Origin: Halomonas maura
Lineage (GTDB): Bacteria > Pseudomonadota > Gammaproteobacteria > Pseudomonadales > Halomonadaceae
Direction: 5' to 3'
Length of the DNA stretch: 64,000 nucleotides
NCBI RefSeq assembly: GCF_030409305.1
Contig: NZ_JAUFPQ010000012.1
Span: 62,001-126,000 of the forward strand
Shown: piece after piece, positions 27,908-36,562 of the stretch
How the letters are laid out: every line of letters starts with the position of its first letter
How positions within the stretch are numbered: position 1 is the stretch's first letter
Translations under genes and position numbers: made by a program
Notes under the pieces: generated by a model
What the model was told of the DNA's origin: nothing
Seen by the model: the letters and a program-made list of their open reading frames with translations, nothing else
Databases searched by the model: none

Positions 27908-28825
27908 CTAGTCGTACTCCACATAGGCGCCCATATCGCGCATCCGCGACTCGAAGCGGGCCACGTTGTCGACCAGGTCGTCCGGGCCGAAGGCCACGCA
28001 TTCCGCGAGGATGGCCTCGATCAGGGTGATCGCCGAGAGGATCGAGGGGAAGAAGTGCGGCGTGGCGTTGGCCACGGTGAAGGTGATGTCCGCGCCGGGC
28101 ACCAGGGGCGAGCGCATGGTGTCGGTGATGACGATGGGCGAGACCCCGGCGGCCCGGGTGATCTCGAGGGCCCGCATGGTCTCGGCGCAGTAGGGCTCGA
28201 AGCCGAACAGCACCACCGCGTCGCCCGCGCCGAAGGGCGCCAGCTCGGTGAGCAGGCCGCCCTCCAGGCCGCGCACCAGGTGGACATTGGGCATGGCGAT
28301 GCGGCCCACGTAGGCGAAGTGGTAGGCGCAGGCGAAGGTGTCGCGAAAGCCCACCACCGCGACCTTCTCGGCGGCCAGGATGCGCCGGGCCGCGTCGCGC
28401 ACCCGAGCCTGGTTGTCGGCGGTGAACAACCGGCCGATGTTGTCGAAGGCGGCATCGCCGACATCCAGGAACACCTGGTCGTCGGTCTGGCTGGCCAGGG
28501 TGCGCAATTGGCTGGCCCGTCCGGAGAGTTCCACCGGGCCGGCCTGGACGGCGGCCTGGAACACCTCGCGGAACTGCTCGTAGCTCTCGAAGCCCAGGCG
28601 CTTGGCCAGCCGCATCAGTGTCGAGGGCGTCACCTCGGCGGCGGCGGCGGTCTTGCGGATCGACTGCAGGGCGATCTCCACCGCGTGTTCCAGCACATAG
28701 CCGGCGGCCACCTTGAGCTGGGGGCTCAGCTCCGGATAGATCGCCGCCAGTTGCTGGTTCACGGCATCCAGGCCCTCGGGCGCCGGCCGTGCGCCCACCG
28801 GGTTCAGGGTGTCCTGCTCCACCAC
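27908..28825 (-). CDS. RpiR-family transcriptional regulator with SIS domain
   Basis: 305-residue DNA-binding regulator: N-terminal RpiR helix-turn-helix (AAAAEVTPSTLMRLAKRLGF, about residues 60-80) and a C-terminal sugar-isomerase (SIS) domain (about 130-275) that probably binds a small effector. The start is GTG at 28825 with AAGGAG upstream. The neighbouring divergent operon encodes crotonases and an acyl-CoA synthetase, so it may control that operon and respond to a CoA thioester or acid rather than a phosphosugar (inference). The heptamer repeat starts directly after its stop. Confidence 0.85.
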   Translation of the reverse strand: MVEQDTLNPVGARPAPEGLDAVNQQLAAIYPELSPQLKVAAGYVLEHAVEIALQSIRKTAAAAEVTPSTLMRLAKRLGFESYEQFREVFQAAVQAGPVELSGRASQLRTLASQTDDQVFLDVGDAAFDNIGRLFTADNQARVRDAARRILAAEKVAVVGFRDTFACAYHFAYVGRIAMPNVHLVRGLEGGLLTELAPFGAGDAVVLFGFEPYCAETMRALEITRAAGVSPIVITDTMRSPLVPGADITFTVANATPHFFPSILSAITLIEAILAECVAFGPDDLVDNVARFESRMRDMGAYVEYD

Positions 28826-29057
28826 GCTGTACTCCTTATCGGTTCCCCGCGAACGACGGGCGCATTGTACCCCAGCCTCGGCCGTCGGGGGTGAAACGAA
28901 TGTGTCCCGCTTTCAGAAAAGCGACACGAACGTGTTGACCGCCGGTGCGGCCGTCCCCTAGCATGGCGCCCATAACACAGACGTGTCATGCATCTCCTTG
29001 TTCGACACGTTTGTTGCTAAAGCGTCGTCCACCCTTCCACCAGGAACCCTCGACCCC

Positions 29058-29864
29058 ATGAGCCATGCCGCCGAGCCCCCCCGCTTCGAGACCCTGATCA
29101 CCGAACGCCACGGCCAGGTGTTGGAGATTCGCTTCAACCGTCCCCACCGGCTCAATGCCGTGGTCGAGGCGCTCTACACCGAGCTGCTCCAGGCCCTGGC
29201 CGAGGCCGAGGCCGACGAGGACGTCAGGGCCGTCATTCTCACCGGCGAGGGGCGGGCCTTCTGCGTCGGGGCCGACATGAAGGAGCATGGCGGTGCCAAG
29301 CGCTCCCTCTACCAGCGCCGCCAGTACCTGCAACTGGGCAATGACGTCTGCGAGGCGATCCTGCGTCACCCGCGGCCGGTGATCGCCGCGGTGAACGGCT
29401 ATGCCCTGGGGGCGGGGGCCGAGATGGCGGTGGCCTGCGACTTCATGCTGATGGCCGAGGAGGCGCAGATCGGCTTCCCCGAGACCAGCATCGGGACCTG
29501 CGTGGGCGGTGGCGTCTCCAAGCTCCTGCCCCAGCTGGTGGGGCTCGGGATGGCCCGCCAGCTGCTCTACCTCGGCCAGCGCATCGACGGCGAGGAGGCC
29601 GCCCGCATCGGCCTGGCCACCGCCAGCTGGACCCAGGATGCGCTGCTCGGGGAGGCCCGTCGCCTGGCCGCGACCCTGGCCGGGCAGGCCCCGGTCTCGC
29701 TGGCCATGCTCAAGCGGCTGGTCAACCAGGGGGCCAACACCGACCTCGAGGGCCAGTTGCAGCAGGAGCTCGATGCCGTCTTCACCTGCTCCACCACCGC
29801 CGACTGGCAGGAGGGCGTGGATGCCTTCGCCGAGAAGCGCGCACCGCAGTTCCAGGGCCACTGA
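29058..29864 (+). CDS. Enoyl-CoA hydratase/isomerase (crotonase) 1
   Basis: 268-residue crotonase-fold enzyme. Oxyanion-hole segments GRAFCVGADM and NGYALGAGAEM are present, and both glutamates used by hydratases are retained (GAGAEM and FPETSIG). This favours true hydratase or hydratase-lyase chemistry on an enoyl-CoA. The start at 29058 (MSHAAEPPRFE) has an AGGAA site; the frame upstream to 28983 is promoter DNA. First gene of a three-gene operon and divergent from the RpiR regulator. Confidence 0.85.
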   Translation: MSHAAEPPRFETLITERHGQVLEIRFNRPHRLNAVVEALYTELLQALAEAEADEDVRAVILTGEGRAFCVGADMKEHGGAKRSLYQRRQYLQLGNDVCEAILRHPRPVIAAVNGYALGAGAEMAVACDFMLMAEEAQIGFPETSIGTCVGGGVSKLLPQLVGLGMARQLLYLGQRIDGEEAARIGLATASWTQDALLGEARRLAATLAGQAPVSLAMLKRLVNQGANTDLEGQLQQELDAVFTCSTTADWQEGVDAFAEKRAPQFQGH

Positions 29865-29920
29865 GCCCCGTACCGGGCGTTCTCCCCGTCAACGACCACC
29901 CAGAGGTCAAGGTCCGCTCC

Positions 29921-32113
29921 ATGAATCCCATCGAAGGACACCTTCCCACCCGCAGCCCGCTGCATGACATCCTGGCGCCCACCGGCATCGCCGTGATCGG
30001 CGCCTCCTCGGAGCCCACCAAGCGCGGCTACAAGGCGATGGTGGGCCTGATCAAGGACGGCTACCGCGGCGAGATCTATCCCGTGAATCCCAAGGCCGAC
30101 ATGATCCTCGGGGTCAAGGCCTGGCCCTCGGTGACCTCGATTCCCGGCAATCCGCAGCTGGCGCTGATCTGCACGCCGGCGGCCACGGTGCCGGGGCTGG
30201 TCGCCGAGTGCGGCCGTCGCGGGATCAGGGGCGCGGTGATCCTGGCCAGCGGCTTCGCCGAGGTCGGCGGCGAGGGGGCCGATCTCGAGCGTGAGATGAT
30301 GGCCAAGGCCGAGGCCCACGGGGTACGGATCATCGGCCCCAATACCTCGGGCGTGTTCAACCTGCACCACCGGCTCAACCTGCTGGCCCTGGACGACGTC
30401 AGGCCCGGGGGCGTCGGCATCATCTCCCAGTCGGGCAACATGCTGCTCTCCCTGGCCCTGGAGGCCCAGCACAACGGCCACGTGGGCTTCTCCACCTATG
30501 TCGGGCCCGGCAACCAGAGCGACATCGGCTTCAACGACTACCTGCGCTACCTGGGCGAGGACGAGCACACCCGGGTCGCCACCCTCTACGTGGAAGGCTT
30601 CCGCGACGGGCGCAAGTTCCTCGAGGTGGCCCGGGAGGTCACCGCCATGAAGCCGGTGGTGGTCTACAAGTCCGGCTCCACCGAGCTTGGCCAGAAGGCG
30701 GCCAGCTCCCACACCGGGGCCCTGGCCGGCAGCTATGCGATGACCGTCGACCTGCTGCGCCAGTCCGGCGTCAGCGTGGTGCAGTACTCCGACGAGATCC
30801 TGCCGGTGGCCGAGGGCCTGGGCCTGCTGCAGAAGGCGCGTGGCAAGCGGGTGGCGGTGATCTCCGACGGGGGGGGCCAGGCGACCATCGCCTCCGACCG
30901 CCTGGCCGAGGCCGGCCTGGCACTCGCCGAGCTCTCCGAGGCCACCCGGGCGCGGCTGCGCGAGGTGCTCTTTCCCCAGGCCTCCACCGTCAACCCGGTG
31001 GACGTCGCCGGCTCCACCGATGCCCACCCCTCGCTGCTCGCCACCTGCATGGAGATCGTCGCCGCCGACGACAACGTCGACAGCGTCTTCCTGGTGGGGA
31101 TGTTCGGGGGCTACAGCATCCGCTTCGCCGAATCGCTGCTGGGCGACGAGATGCGCGGCGCCGAGGCGATGGTGGACCTGGCCAACGCCACCGAGAAACC
31201 GCTGGTGGTCTACAGCCTCTATACGCCGATCAAGCCGCCGGCGCTGCGGCGGCTGCACGAGGCGGGCCTGCCGGTCTATGCCTCCATCGAGCACTCGGTG
31301 CGGGTGCTCGCGGCGCTGGGCGACCGCGGCCAGCACCTTGCCCAGTACCACAGCCACGCCCGGGCGGCGGCGGTCGAGCCCCTGCCGGCACTCGACGCCA
31401 TGTTCCGCCAGGCCAGGGCCGAGGGGCGCGACCTGTTCGAGTACGAGGCCAAGCGGCTGTTGCGCGACCACGGGGTGGCGGTGCCCCCGGAACTGGTGGT
31501 GCGCAGCGAGGCCGAGCTCGCCGCGGCGGCGGAACACTTCGGCGACGCGCCGCTGGCCATGAAGGTCGTCTCCCGGGATATCCTGCACAAGTCCGACGCC
31601 GGGGGCGTCAGGCTCGACCTGGTGGGCGAAGCGGCGCTGCACCGGGGCCGCGAGGCGATCCTGGCCGCCTGCCGGGCCTACGACCCCGCCGCCGAGATCG
31701 AGGGCGTGCTGGTCACGCCCATGGCCGGGAAGGGGGTGGAGGTGATCATCGGCGTGATCCGCGACCCGATCTTCGGCCCGGTACTGATGTTCGGCCTGGG
31801 CGGCGTCTTCGTCGAGATCCTCGAGGACGTGGTCTTTCGCGCCATCCCGCTGTCCCGCCACGACGCCCGCAGCATGGTCGACCAGCTCAAGGCCCGGAAG
31901 GTCCTCGAGGGCGCGCGCGGCGAGTCGGCCATCGACAAGGAGGCGCTGGTCGACCTGCTGCTTCGGGTCTCGCGCATCGTCGCGGCCTATCCCGACCTCA
32001 AGGAGCTCGACCTCAACCCGGTGATCGTCAATGCCGACGGCTATGCGGTGGTCGATGCCCGTGTCATCGTCGACCGCGATAGCGATCCCTCCGACAAGGA
32101 AGCCCACCGATGA
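29921..32113 (+). CDS. NDP-forming acyl-CoA synthetase (acetate-CoA ligase family)
   Basis: 730-residue single-chain enzyme of the acetyl-CoA synthetase (ADP-forming) superfamily, joining a carboxylic acid to CoA with NTP, or the reverse. Domains: CoA-binding Rossmann (residues 14-120, GIAVIGASSEPTKRGY), succinyl-CoA-synthetase-like flavodoxin folds with the phosphohistidine loop SSHTGALAGSY (about residue 264), and a C-terminal ATP-grasp domain with the second histidine in ILHKSDAGGV (about residue 556). The substrate is unknown. It lies between two crotonases, so it probably activates an unsaturated or aromatic acid for hydration and cleavage (inference). The end overlaps the next gene by ATGA. 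Confidence 0.88.
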   Translation: MNPIEGHLPTRSPLHDILAPTGIAVIGASSEPTKRGYKAMVGLIKDGYRGEIYPVNPKADMILGVKAWPSVTSIPGNPQLALICTPAATVPGLVAECGRRGIRGAVILASGFAEVGGEGADLEREMMAKAEAHGVRIIGPNTSGVFNLHHRLNLLALDDVRPGGVGIISQSGNMLLSLALEAQHNGHVGFSTYVGPGNQSDIGFNDYLRYLGEDEHTRVATLYVEGFRDGRKFLEVAREVTAMKPVVVYKSGSTELGQKAASSHTGALAGSYAMTVDLLRQSGVSVVQYSDEILPVAEGLGLLQKARGKRVAVISDGGGQATIASDRLAEAGLALAELSEATRARLREVLFPQASTVNPVDVAGSTDAHPSLLATCMEIVAADDNVDSVFLVGMFGGYSIRFAESLLGDEMRGAEAMVDLANATEKPLVVYSLYTPIKPPALRRLHEAGLPVYASIEHSVRVLAALGDRGQHLAQYHSHARAAAVEPLPALDAMFRQARAEGRDLFEYEAKRLLRDHGVAVPPELVVRSEAELAAAAEHFGDAPLAMKVVSRDILHKSDAGGVRLDLVGEAALHRGREAILAACRAYDPAAEIEGVLVTPMAGKGVEVIIGVIRDPIFGPVLMFGLGGVFVEILEDVVFRAIPLSRHDARSMVDQLKARKVLEGARGESAIDKEALVDLLLRVSRIVAAYPDLKELDLNPVIVNADGYAVVDARVIVDRDSDPSDKEAHR

Positions 32114-32916
32114 GCCTGACCCAACCGCAACTCACCGATGCCCGTCTCACCCTGGCCGGACGGGTGGCGACCCTGACCCTGGACCGCCATGACGTCCGCA
32201 ACGCCCTGACCGGGACCGCCCTGGTCGACGACATCGTCGCCGTGGCCGACTGGGTGAATGCCTGCGATGCGGTCTCGGTGCTGGTGATCACCGGCGCGGG
32301 ATCGGCGTTCTCCGCCGGCGGCAACGTCAAGGACATGGCCCAGCGCGGCGGTGACTTCGCCGGCGACGTCGCCGAGGTGGCCGAGCGCTACCGCCGTGGC
32401 ATCCAGCGCATCCCGCTGGCCCTGCAGGGCGTGGAGGTGCCGATCATCGCCGCGGTCAACGGGCCGGCCATCGGCGCCGGCTTCGACCTGGCCAACATGG
32501 CGGACCTGCGGATCGCCTCGCGCAAGGCCAAGTTCGGCGAGACCTTCCTCAATCTGGGGATCATCCCCGGGGACGGCGGCGCCTGGTTCCTGCAGCGCCT
32601 GATCGGCTACCAGCGCGCCTTCGAGCTGACGCTCTCCGGGCGGGTGATCGACGCCGAGCAGGCCCGCGAGTACGGCATCGTGCTCGAGGTGACCGAGCCC
32701 GAGGCCCTGATGGCGCGGGTCGGCGAGCTGGCCGGGCAGATCGCCGCCCAGCCGCCCAGGGCGACCCGCCTGACCAAGCGGCTGATGAAGATGGGCGGCC
32801 GCATGGCGCTGCCCGACTTCCTCGACCTCTGTGCGACCTTCCAGGGCATGTGCCACAGCGAGCCCGAGCACCTGGACGCCGTCAACGCCATGCTGGAGAC
32901 GATGGCCAGGAAGTGA
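32110..32916 (+). CDS. Enoyl-CoA hydratase/isomerase (crotonase) 2
   Basis: 268-residue crotonase relative. It has GSAFSAGGNVKDM and NGPAIGAGFDLANM for the oxyanion hole. The first hydratase glutamate is replaced by Asp (GAGFDL), while GETFLNLGIIPGDGGAWFL keeps a glutamate in the second position. It therefore differs from crotonase 1 and may act as an isomerase, hydrolase or lyase rather than a standard hydratase (inference). It overlaps the synthetase by ATGA and is followed by a strong hairpin, ending the operon. Confidence 0.85.
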   Translation: MSLTQPQLTDARLTLAGRVATLTLDRHDVRNALTGTALVDDIVAVADWVNACDAVSVLVITGAGSAFSAGGNVKDMAQRGGDFAGDVAEVAERYRRGIQRIPLALQGVEVPIIAAVNGPAIGAGFDLANMADLRIASRKAKFGETFLNLGIIPGDGGAWFLQRLIGYQRAFELTLSGRVIDAEQAREYGIVLEVTEPEALMARVGELAGQIAAQPPRATRLTKRLMKMGGRMALPDFLDLCATFQGMCHSEPEHLDAVNAMLETMARK

Positions 32917-32939
32917 GCCCCACCGGGTAGGGACATCCC

Positions 32940-32968
32940 GCGACACCCGGCCAGGCGCCGGGTGTCGC
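32940..32968 (+). terminator. Hairpin ending the crotonase operon
   Basis: GCGACACCCGGC and GCCGGGTGTCGC form a perfect 12-bp stem around CAGGC, 24 bases after the stop. The following sequence CGTTGCGG is only weakly T-rich. Confidence 0.6.
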
Positions 32969-33053
32969 CGTTGCGGCAGGCAGGAAAAGACTGGATTTTC
33001 CGGCCGGCGGCTGGTGTGCTGGAGGCCTCGTGCCGGTACAGGGAGTACGCCAC

Positions 33054-34907
33054 ATGGCCGACAGCACCCAGGTGTTCCTGCTCCTCGCAGCGACGCTCGC
33101 GGCCTTCGTCTGGGGGCGCTTCCGCTACGACCTGGTGGCGCTGGCCGCGCTGCTGGCGGCGGTGCTGCTGGGTCTGGTGCCCACCGGCGAGGCCTTCCAC
33201 GGCTTCGGCCATCCCGCCGTGATCACCGTCGCCGCGGTGCTGGTGCTCAGCCGCGGCTTCGAGCGCTCGGGGCTCGTCGACCTGATCGCCGAGCAGGCCC
33301 TCAAGGTCGGCGACCGGCTGATCCTGCAGATGCTGGTGCTCACCGGTACCGTGCTGGTGCTCTCCGGGGTGATGAACAACGTCGGCGCCCTGGCGCTGAT
33401 GTTGCCGGTGGCGATCCGCATGGCCCGGGAACACGACAGCCCGCCGTCGCTGCTGCTGATGCCGCTGGCCTTCGGGTCGTTGCTAGGCGGGCTGACGACG
33501 CTGATCGGCACCCCGCCCAATATCATCATCTCCAGCTATCGCGGCAGCGTCGGCGGCGAGCCCTTCGGCATGTTCGCCTTCTTTCCCGTCGGCGCCAGCG
33601 TGGCCCTGGCCGGCCTGGTGTTCATCGTGCTGGTGGGCTGGCGCCTGGTGCCCCAGCGGGCCGGCAAGGCCTCCCTGGATGCGATGTTCGACACCGCTCA
33701 CTACCTGGTGGAGCTGCGTGTCCCCGAGGACGGCAAGGCGGTGGGCTGGTCGCTGCGCGACCTGCACCAGGCCCTGGAGGAGACCATCCCGGTGCTGGCG
33801 GTGGTGCGCGGCGACAAGCGCCACGCCGGCCATGCCTTCCACGGCACGCTGCGCGAGGACGATATCCTGCTGGTGGAGGCCGGGCCCGAGGAGATGAAGC
33901 TGATCGAGGACAAGGCGGGGCTGGTGGTCGGTCCCGAGCCGCCGTCGGACGACGAGGCGGACCCGAGCGAGGAAACGGCCTCGCCAGGCGAGGCCGAGGC
34001 GGGGCAGGGCGCCAGCGAGGGCGCGGAGCGCCCCGCCACCGTGGATACCGAGGGCCTGCAGCTGGTGGAGGCGGTGGTGCGCACCGATTCCATGATGATC
34101 CATCGCACCGTCACCCAGCTGCGCCTGCACAACCAGTTCGGCCTGCACCTGGTGGCGGTGGCCCGGGACGGCGGTCGACTCAACCAGCGCCTGCGCGATA
34201 TCCGTTTCCGGGCCGGCGATGTGCTGCTGCTGCAGGGCGGCGAGGGCGAGATCGGCGAGAGCCTCACCACCCTGGGCTGCCTGCCGCTGGCCAGCCGCAA
34301 CCTGACCCTGGGCCAGCCCCGCATGCTGGTGGTCTCGGTGGCCATCTTCGCCGTGGCGGTCATCGCCATGGTGCTGGACCTGCTGCCCTCGGCGGTGGCG
34401 CTCACCGGCGCCGCCCTGGTGTCGATGATGGTCGGCGTGCTGTCGCTGCGCGAGGCCTACCAGGCCATCGACGGCCCGGTGATCGTGCTGCTGGGGGCCA
34501 TGATCCCGGTGGGCCAGGCGCTGGAGACCAGCGGCGGGGCCACCCTGATCGCCGAGGCGCTGCTGGCGCTGGGCAGCGAGTGGCCGATGGTGGCCTCCCT
34601 GGTGGGGCTGTTCGTGATCTGCACGCTGCTCTCCAACGTGGTCAACAACGCCGCGGCGGCGCTGCTGATGGCGCCCATCGCGGCGAGCCTCGCCCAGGGC
34701 TTCGAGGCCTCCCTGGATCCCTTCCTGATGGTGGTGGCGATCAGCGCCTCCTGTGCCTTCCTCACCCCCATCGGTCACCAGTCCAACACCCTGGTGATGG
34801 GGCCGGGGGGCTATCGCTTCGGCGACTACTGGAAGCTGGGGCTGCCGCTGTCACTGGTGGTGATGGCGGTGGCGATCCCGTTGATCCTGATCGTCTGGCC
34901 GCTGTAG
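33054..34907 (+). CDS. SLC13/DASS-family permease with TrkA-C domains
   Basis: 617-residue inner-membrane anion transporter. Hydrophobic blocks at residues 1-200 and 400-617 flank a soluble centre with two RCK/TrkA-C-like domains (about 215-290 and 330-410) separated by an acidic linker. Family motifs: SGVMNNVGALALMLPVAI, GTPPNIIIS, then in the second half SNVVNNAAAALLMAPIA and HQSNTLVMGPGGY. Members carry sulfate, dicarboxylates or related anions; the substrate here cannot be told. ATG 33054 has AGGGAG upstream. Confidence 0.85.
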   Translation: MADSTQVFLLLAATLAAFVWGRFRYDLVALAALLAAVLLGLVPTGEAFHGFGHPAVITVAAVLVLSRGFERSGLVDLIAEQALKVGDRLILQMLVLTGTVLVLSGVMNNVGALALMLPVAIRMAREHDSPPSLLLMPLAFGSLLGGLTTLIGTPPNIIISSYRGSVGGEPFGMFAFFPVGASVALAGLVFIVLVGWRLVPQRAGKASLDAMFDTAHYLVELRVPEDGKAVGWSLRDLHQALEETIPVLAVVRGDKRHAGHAFHGTLREDDILLVEAGPEEMKLIEDKAGLVVGPEPPSDDEADPSEETASPGEAEAGQGASEGAERPATVDTEGLQLVEAVVRTDSMMIHRTVTQLRLHNQFGLHLVAVARDGGRLNQRLRDIRFRAGDVLLLQGGEGEIGESLTTLGCLPLASRNLTLGQPRMLVVSVAIFAVAVIAMVLDLLPSAVALTGAALVSMMVGVLSLREAYQAIDGPVIVLLGAMIPVGQALETSGGATLIAEALLALGSEWPMVASLVGLFVICTLLSNVVNNAAAALLMAPIAASLAQGFEASLDPFLMVVAISASCAFLTPIGHQSNTLVMGPGGYRFGDYWKLGLPLSLVVMAVAIPLILIVWPL

Positions 34908-34954
34908 GCGCCGGACCCGCCAGGGAGGCGTGCAGGCCAATGGCGCCCGGACGT

Positions 34955-34984
34955 CCCTTGCCCCGCCGCGTGGCGGGGCAAGGG
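34955..34984. terminator. Strong hairpin between convergent genes
   Basis: CCCTTGCCCCGCC and GGCGGGGCAAGGG, a perfect 13-bp stem with a GCGT loop, between the permease stop and the end of the small - strand gene. Probably a bidirectional terminator. Confidence 0.6.
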
Positions 34985-35006
34985 GCAGCATCGGCCACCC
35001 ACGCGA

Positions 35007-35234
35007 CTAGATCAGCCGCTTGAGTCGGGTGATCAGCTCGCGACACTGGGTGGCCAGCTCTTCCTTGATCGGGCCCAGCAGGTCGCTGTCCGGGAAGAGT
35101 TCCTCGAGCTGGTCGATGGCCTCGTGCTGCTGCTTTTCACGCAGCTGGCGCGCGGTCTGCTGCAGCTCGTCGAGCAGGGTCCGGGTCTCGTCGATCCTGC
35201 GTTCGAGCGCTTCGAGTTTCTGTTGATCCGTCAT
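35007..35234 (-). CDS. Small coiled-coil protein
   Basis: 75-residue soluble, charged protein with heptad patterning throughout (LEALERRIDETRTLLDELQQ), predicted as one long coiled coil. Not recognised. AAGGAA precedes the ATG. It starts 13 bases after the Na/Pi symporter stop on the same strand, so the two are probably cotranscribed; a regulatory or assembly role for the transporter is only a guess. Confidence 0.7.
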   Translation of the reverse strand: MTDQQKLEALERRIDETRTLLDELQQTARQLREKQQHEAIDQLEELFPDSDLLGPIKEELATQCRELITRLKRLI

Positions 35235-35247
35235 GTCAGCGATTCCT

Positions 35248-36414
35248 TCAGTGAGTGAACACGATCAGGCCGCCGGGGACGACGAAGAACACGGCGAGGA
35301 TATAGCTCAGGCCGTAGACCTTGCGCTCCGCCGACAACGTCGCCAGTCCTTCGCAGAGCACCAGCGGAATCCGCCGCAGGAAGGGCACGCCATAGATCAG
35401 CACCACGCCGAGCACGTTGTAGACCAGGTGCACGAAGGCGATCTGCAACGCGACATAGCCGGCTTCACCGCTGACGGCGGTGGCGGCCAGCAGGGCGGTG
35501 ATGCAGGTGCCGATGTTGGCACCCAGGGTGAAGGGGTAGATGTCCTTGACCCGGAACACGCCGGAGCCGGCCAGCGGCACCATCAGGCTGGTGGTGGTGG
35601 AGGAGGACTGCACCAGCACGGTGATCAGGGTGCCGGAGAAGATGCCGCTGAGCGGGCCGCGGCCGATGGTGCCGTGGAGGATCTCGCGGGCCTTGCCGAC
35701 CATCAGCGTCTTCATCAGGCGGCCGATGTAGGTCACGGCGAGGAAGATCAGGCCGATGCCGGCAAGGATCAGCAGGGCGCCGGATGTCCACTCGGGCAAG
35801 CCGAGCCCGCTCTGGATGGCCGCGAAGGTATCGGCGAAGGCGTTGGCGACCGGCTTGGTGAGCGGCTTGACGAAGTTGAGCCCGCCCATGCTCATCGAGT
35901 CGGCGTCGACGAACAGGCCGGCCATCCAGCCACCGATCTTCTCGAGGAAGCCGAACATGATCTCCAGCGGCAGGAAGATCACCACGCTGAGCAGGTTGAA
36001 GAAGTCATGCACCGTGGCGGCGGAGAAGGCGCGGCGGAATTCTTCCTTGTCCTTGACGTGGCCGAGGCTGACCAGGGTGTTGGTGATGCTGGTGCCGATG
36101 TTGGCGCCCATCACCATGGGCACGGCGATCGCCACCGGCATGCCGCCGGCGACCAGGCCGACGATGATCGAGGTCACGGTGCTCGACGACTGGATCAGGG
36201 CGGTGGCCAGGGTGCCGATGACCAGGCCGGCGAAGGGGTTGGAGGCGAAGTCGAAGAGGGTCCTGGCCTGGTCGCCGGCGGCGGCCTTGAACCCCGAGCC
36301 GATCATGGTCACGGCCACCAGCAGCAGGTAGACGAGGCCGGCGATCGCCAGCCACTTGAGCCAGTCGGGACGCGTACCGGGGGTGGACGCGGAGGGTGGA
36401 GCGGAGGGTGTCAT
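35248..36414 (-). CDS. Na+/phosphate symporter (NptA/PNaS family)
   Basis: 388-residue inner-membrane protein with the duplicated Na/Pi signature: QSSSTVTSIIVGLVAGG in the first half and QSSSTTTSLMVPLAGSG in the second, each followed by GANIGTSIT or GANIGTCIT. There is no PhoU domain at the C-terminus, unlike longer relatives. About nine hydrophobic segments are visible. The start at 36414 (MTPSAPP) has AGGA seven bases upstream; Met at 36420 is close by. Likely imports phosphate with sodium, fitting a halophile. Confidence 0.88.
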   Translation of the reverse strand: MTPSAPPSASTPGTRPDWLKWLAIAGLVYLLLVAVTMIGSGFKAAAGDQARTLFDFASNPFAGLVIGTLATALIQSSSTVTSIIVGLVAGGMPVAIAVPMVMGANIGTSITNTLVSLGHVKDKEEFRRAFSAATVHDFFNLLSVVIFLPLEIMFGFLEKIGGWMAGLFVDADSMSMGGLNFVKPLTKPVANAFADTFAAIQSGLGLPEWTSGALLILAGIGLIFLAVTYIGRLMKTLMVGKAREILHGTIGRGPLSGIFSGTLITVLVQSSSTTTSLMVPLAGSGVFRVKDIYPFTLGANIGTCITALLAATAVSGEAGYVALQIAFVHLVYNVLGVVLIYGVPFLRRIPLVLCEGLATLSAERKVYGLSYILAVFFVVPGGLIVFTH

Positions 36415-36502
36415 GGGCATGTCCTGGCGGGGAGTGTGCGCGCAGGATAGGGGGGCCATGTGAACCTTGTGTGGCGCTGCCGTGTCGCTTTCGGTCCCGG
36501 AA

Positions 36503-36537
36503 CGACGATGCCCCGGCGGGTGGCCGGGGCATCGTCG
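36503..36537 (-). terminator. Terminator hairpin after fadE
   Basis: CGACGATGCCCCGGC and GCCGGGGCATCGTCG, a perfect 15-bp stem with a 5-base loop, 26 bases beyond the fadE stop on the - strand. Confidence 0.65.
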
Positions 36538-36562
36538 CGATCGCTGCGGCTCCAGGGCGGGG

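Noticed and set aside
29567..32107. 846-codon open frame opposite the acyl-CoA synthetase operon
   Set aside because: Same GC-bias artefact; no motif and no promoter context.
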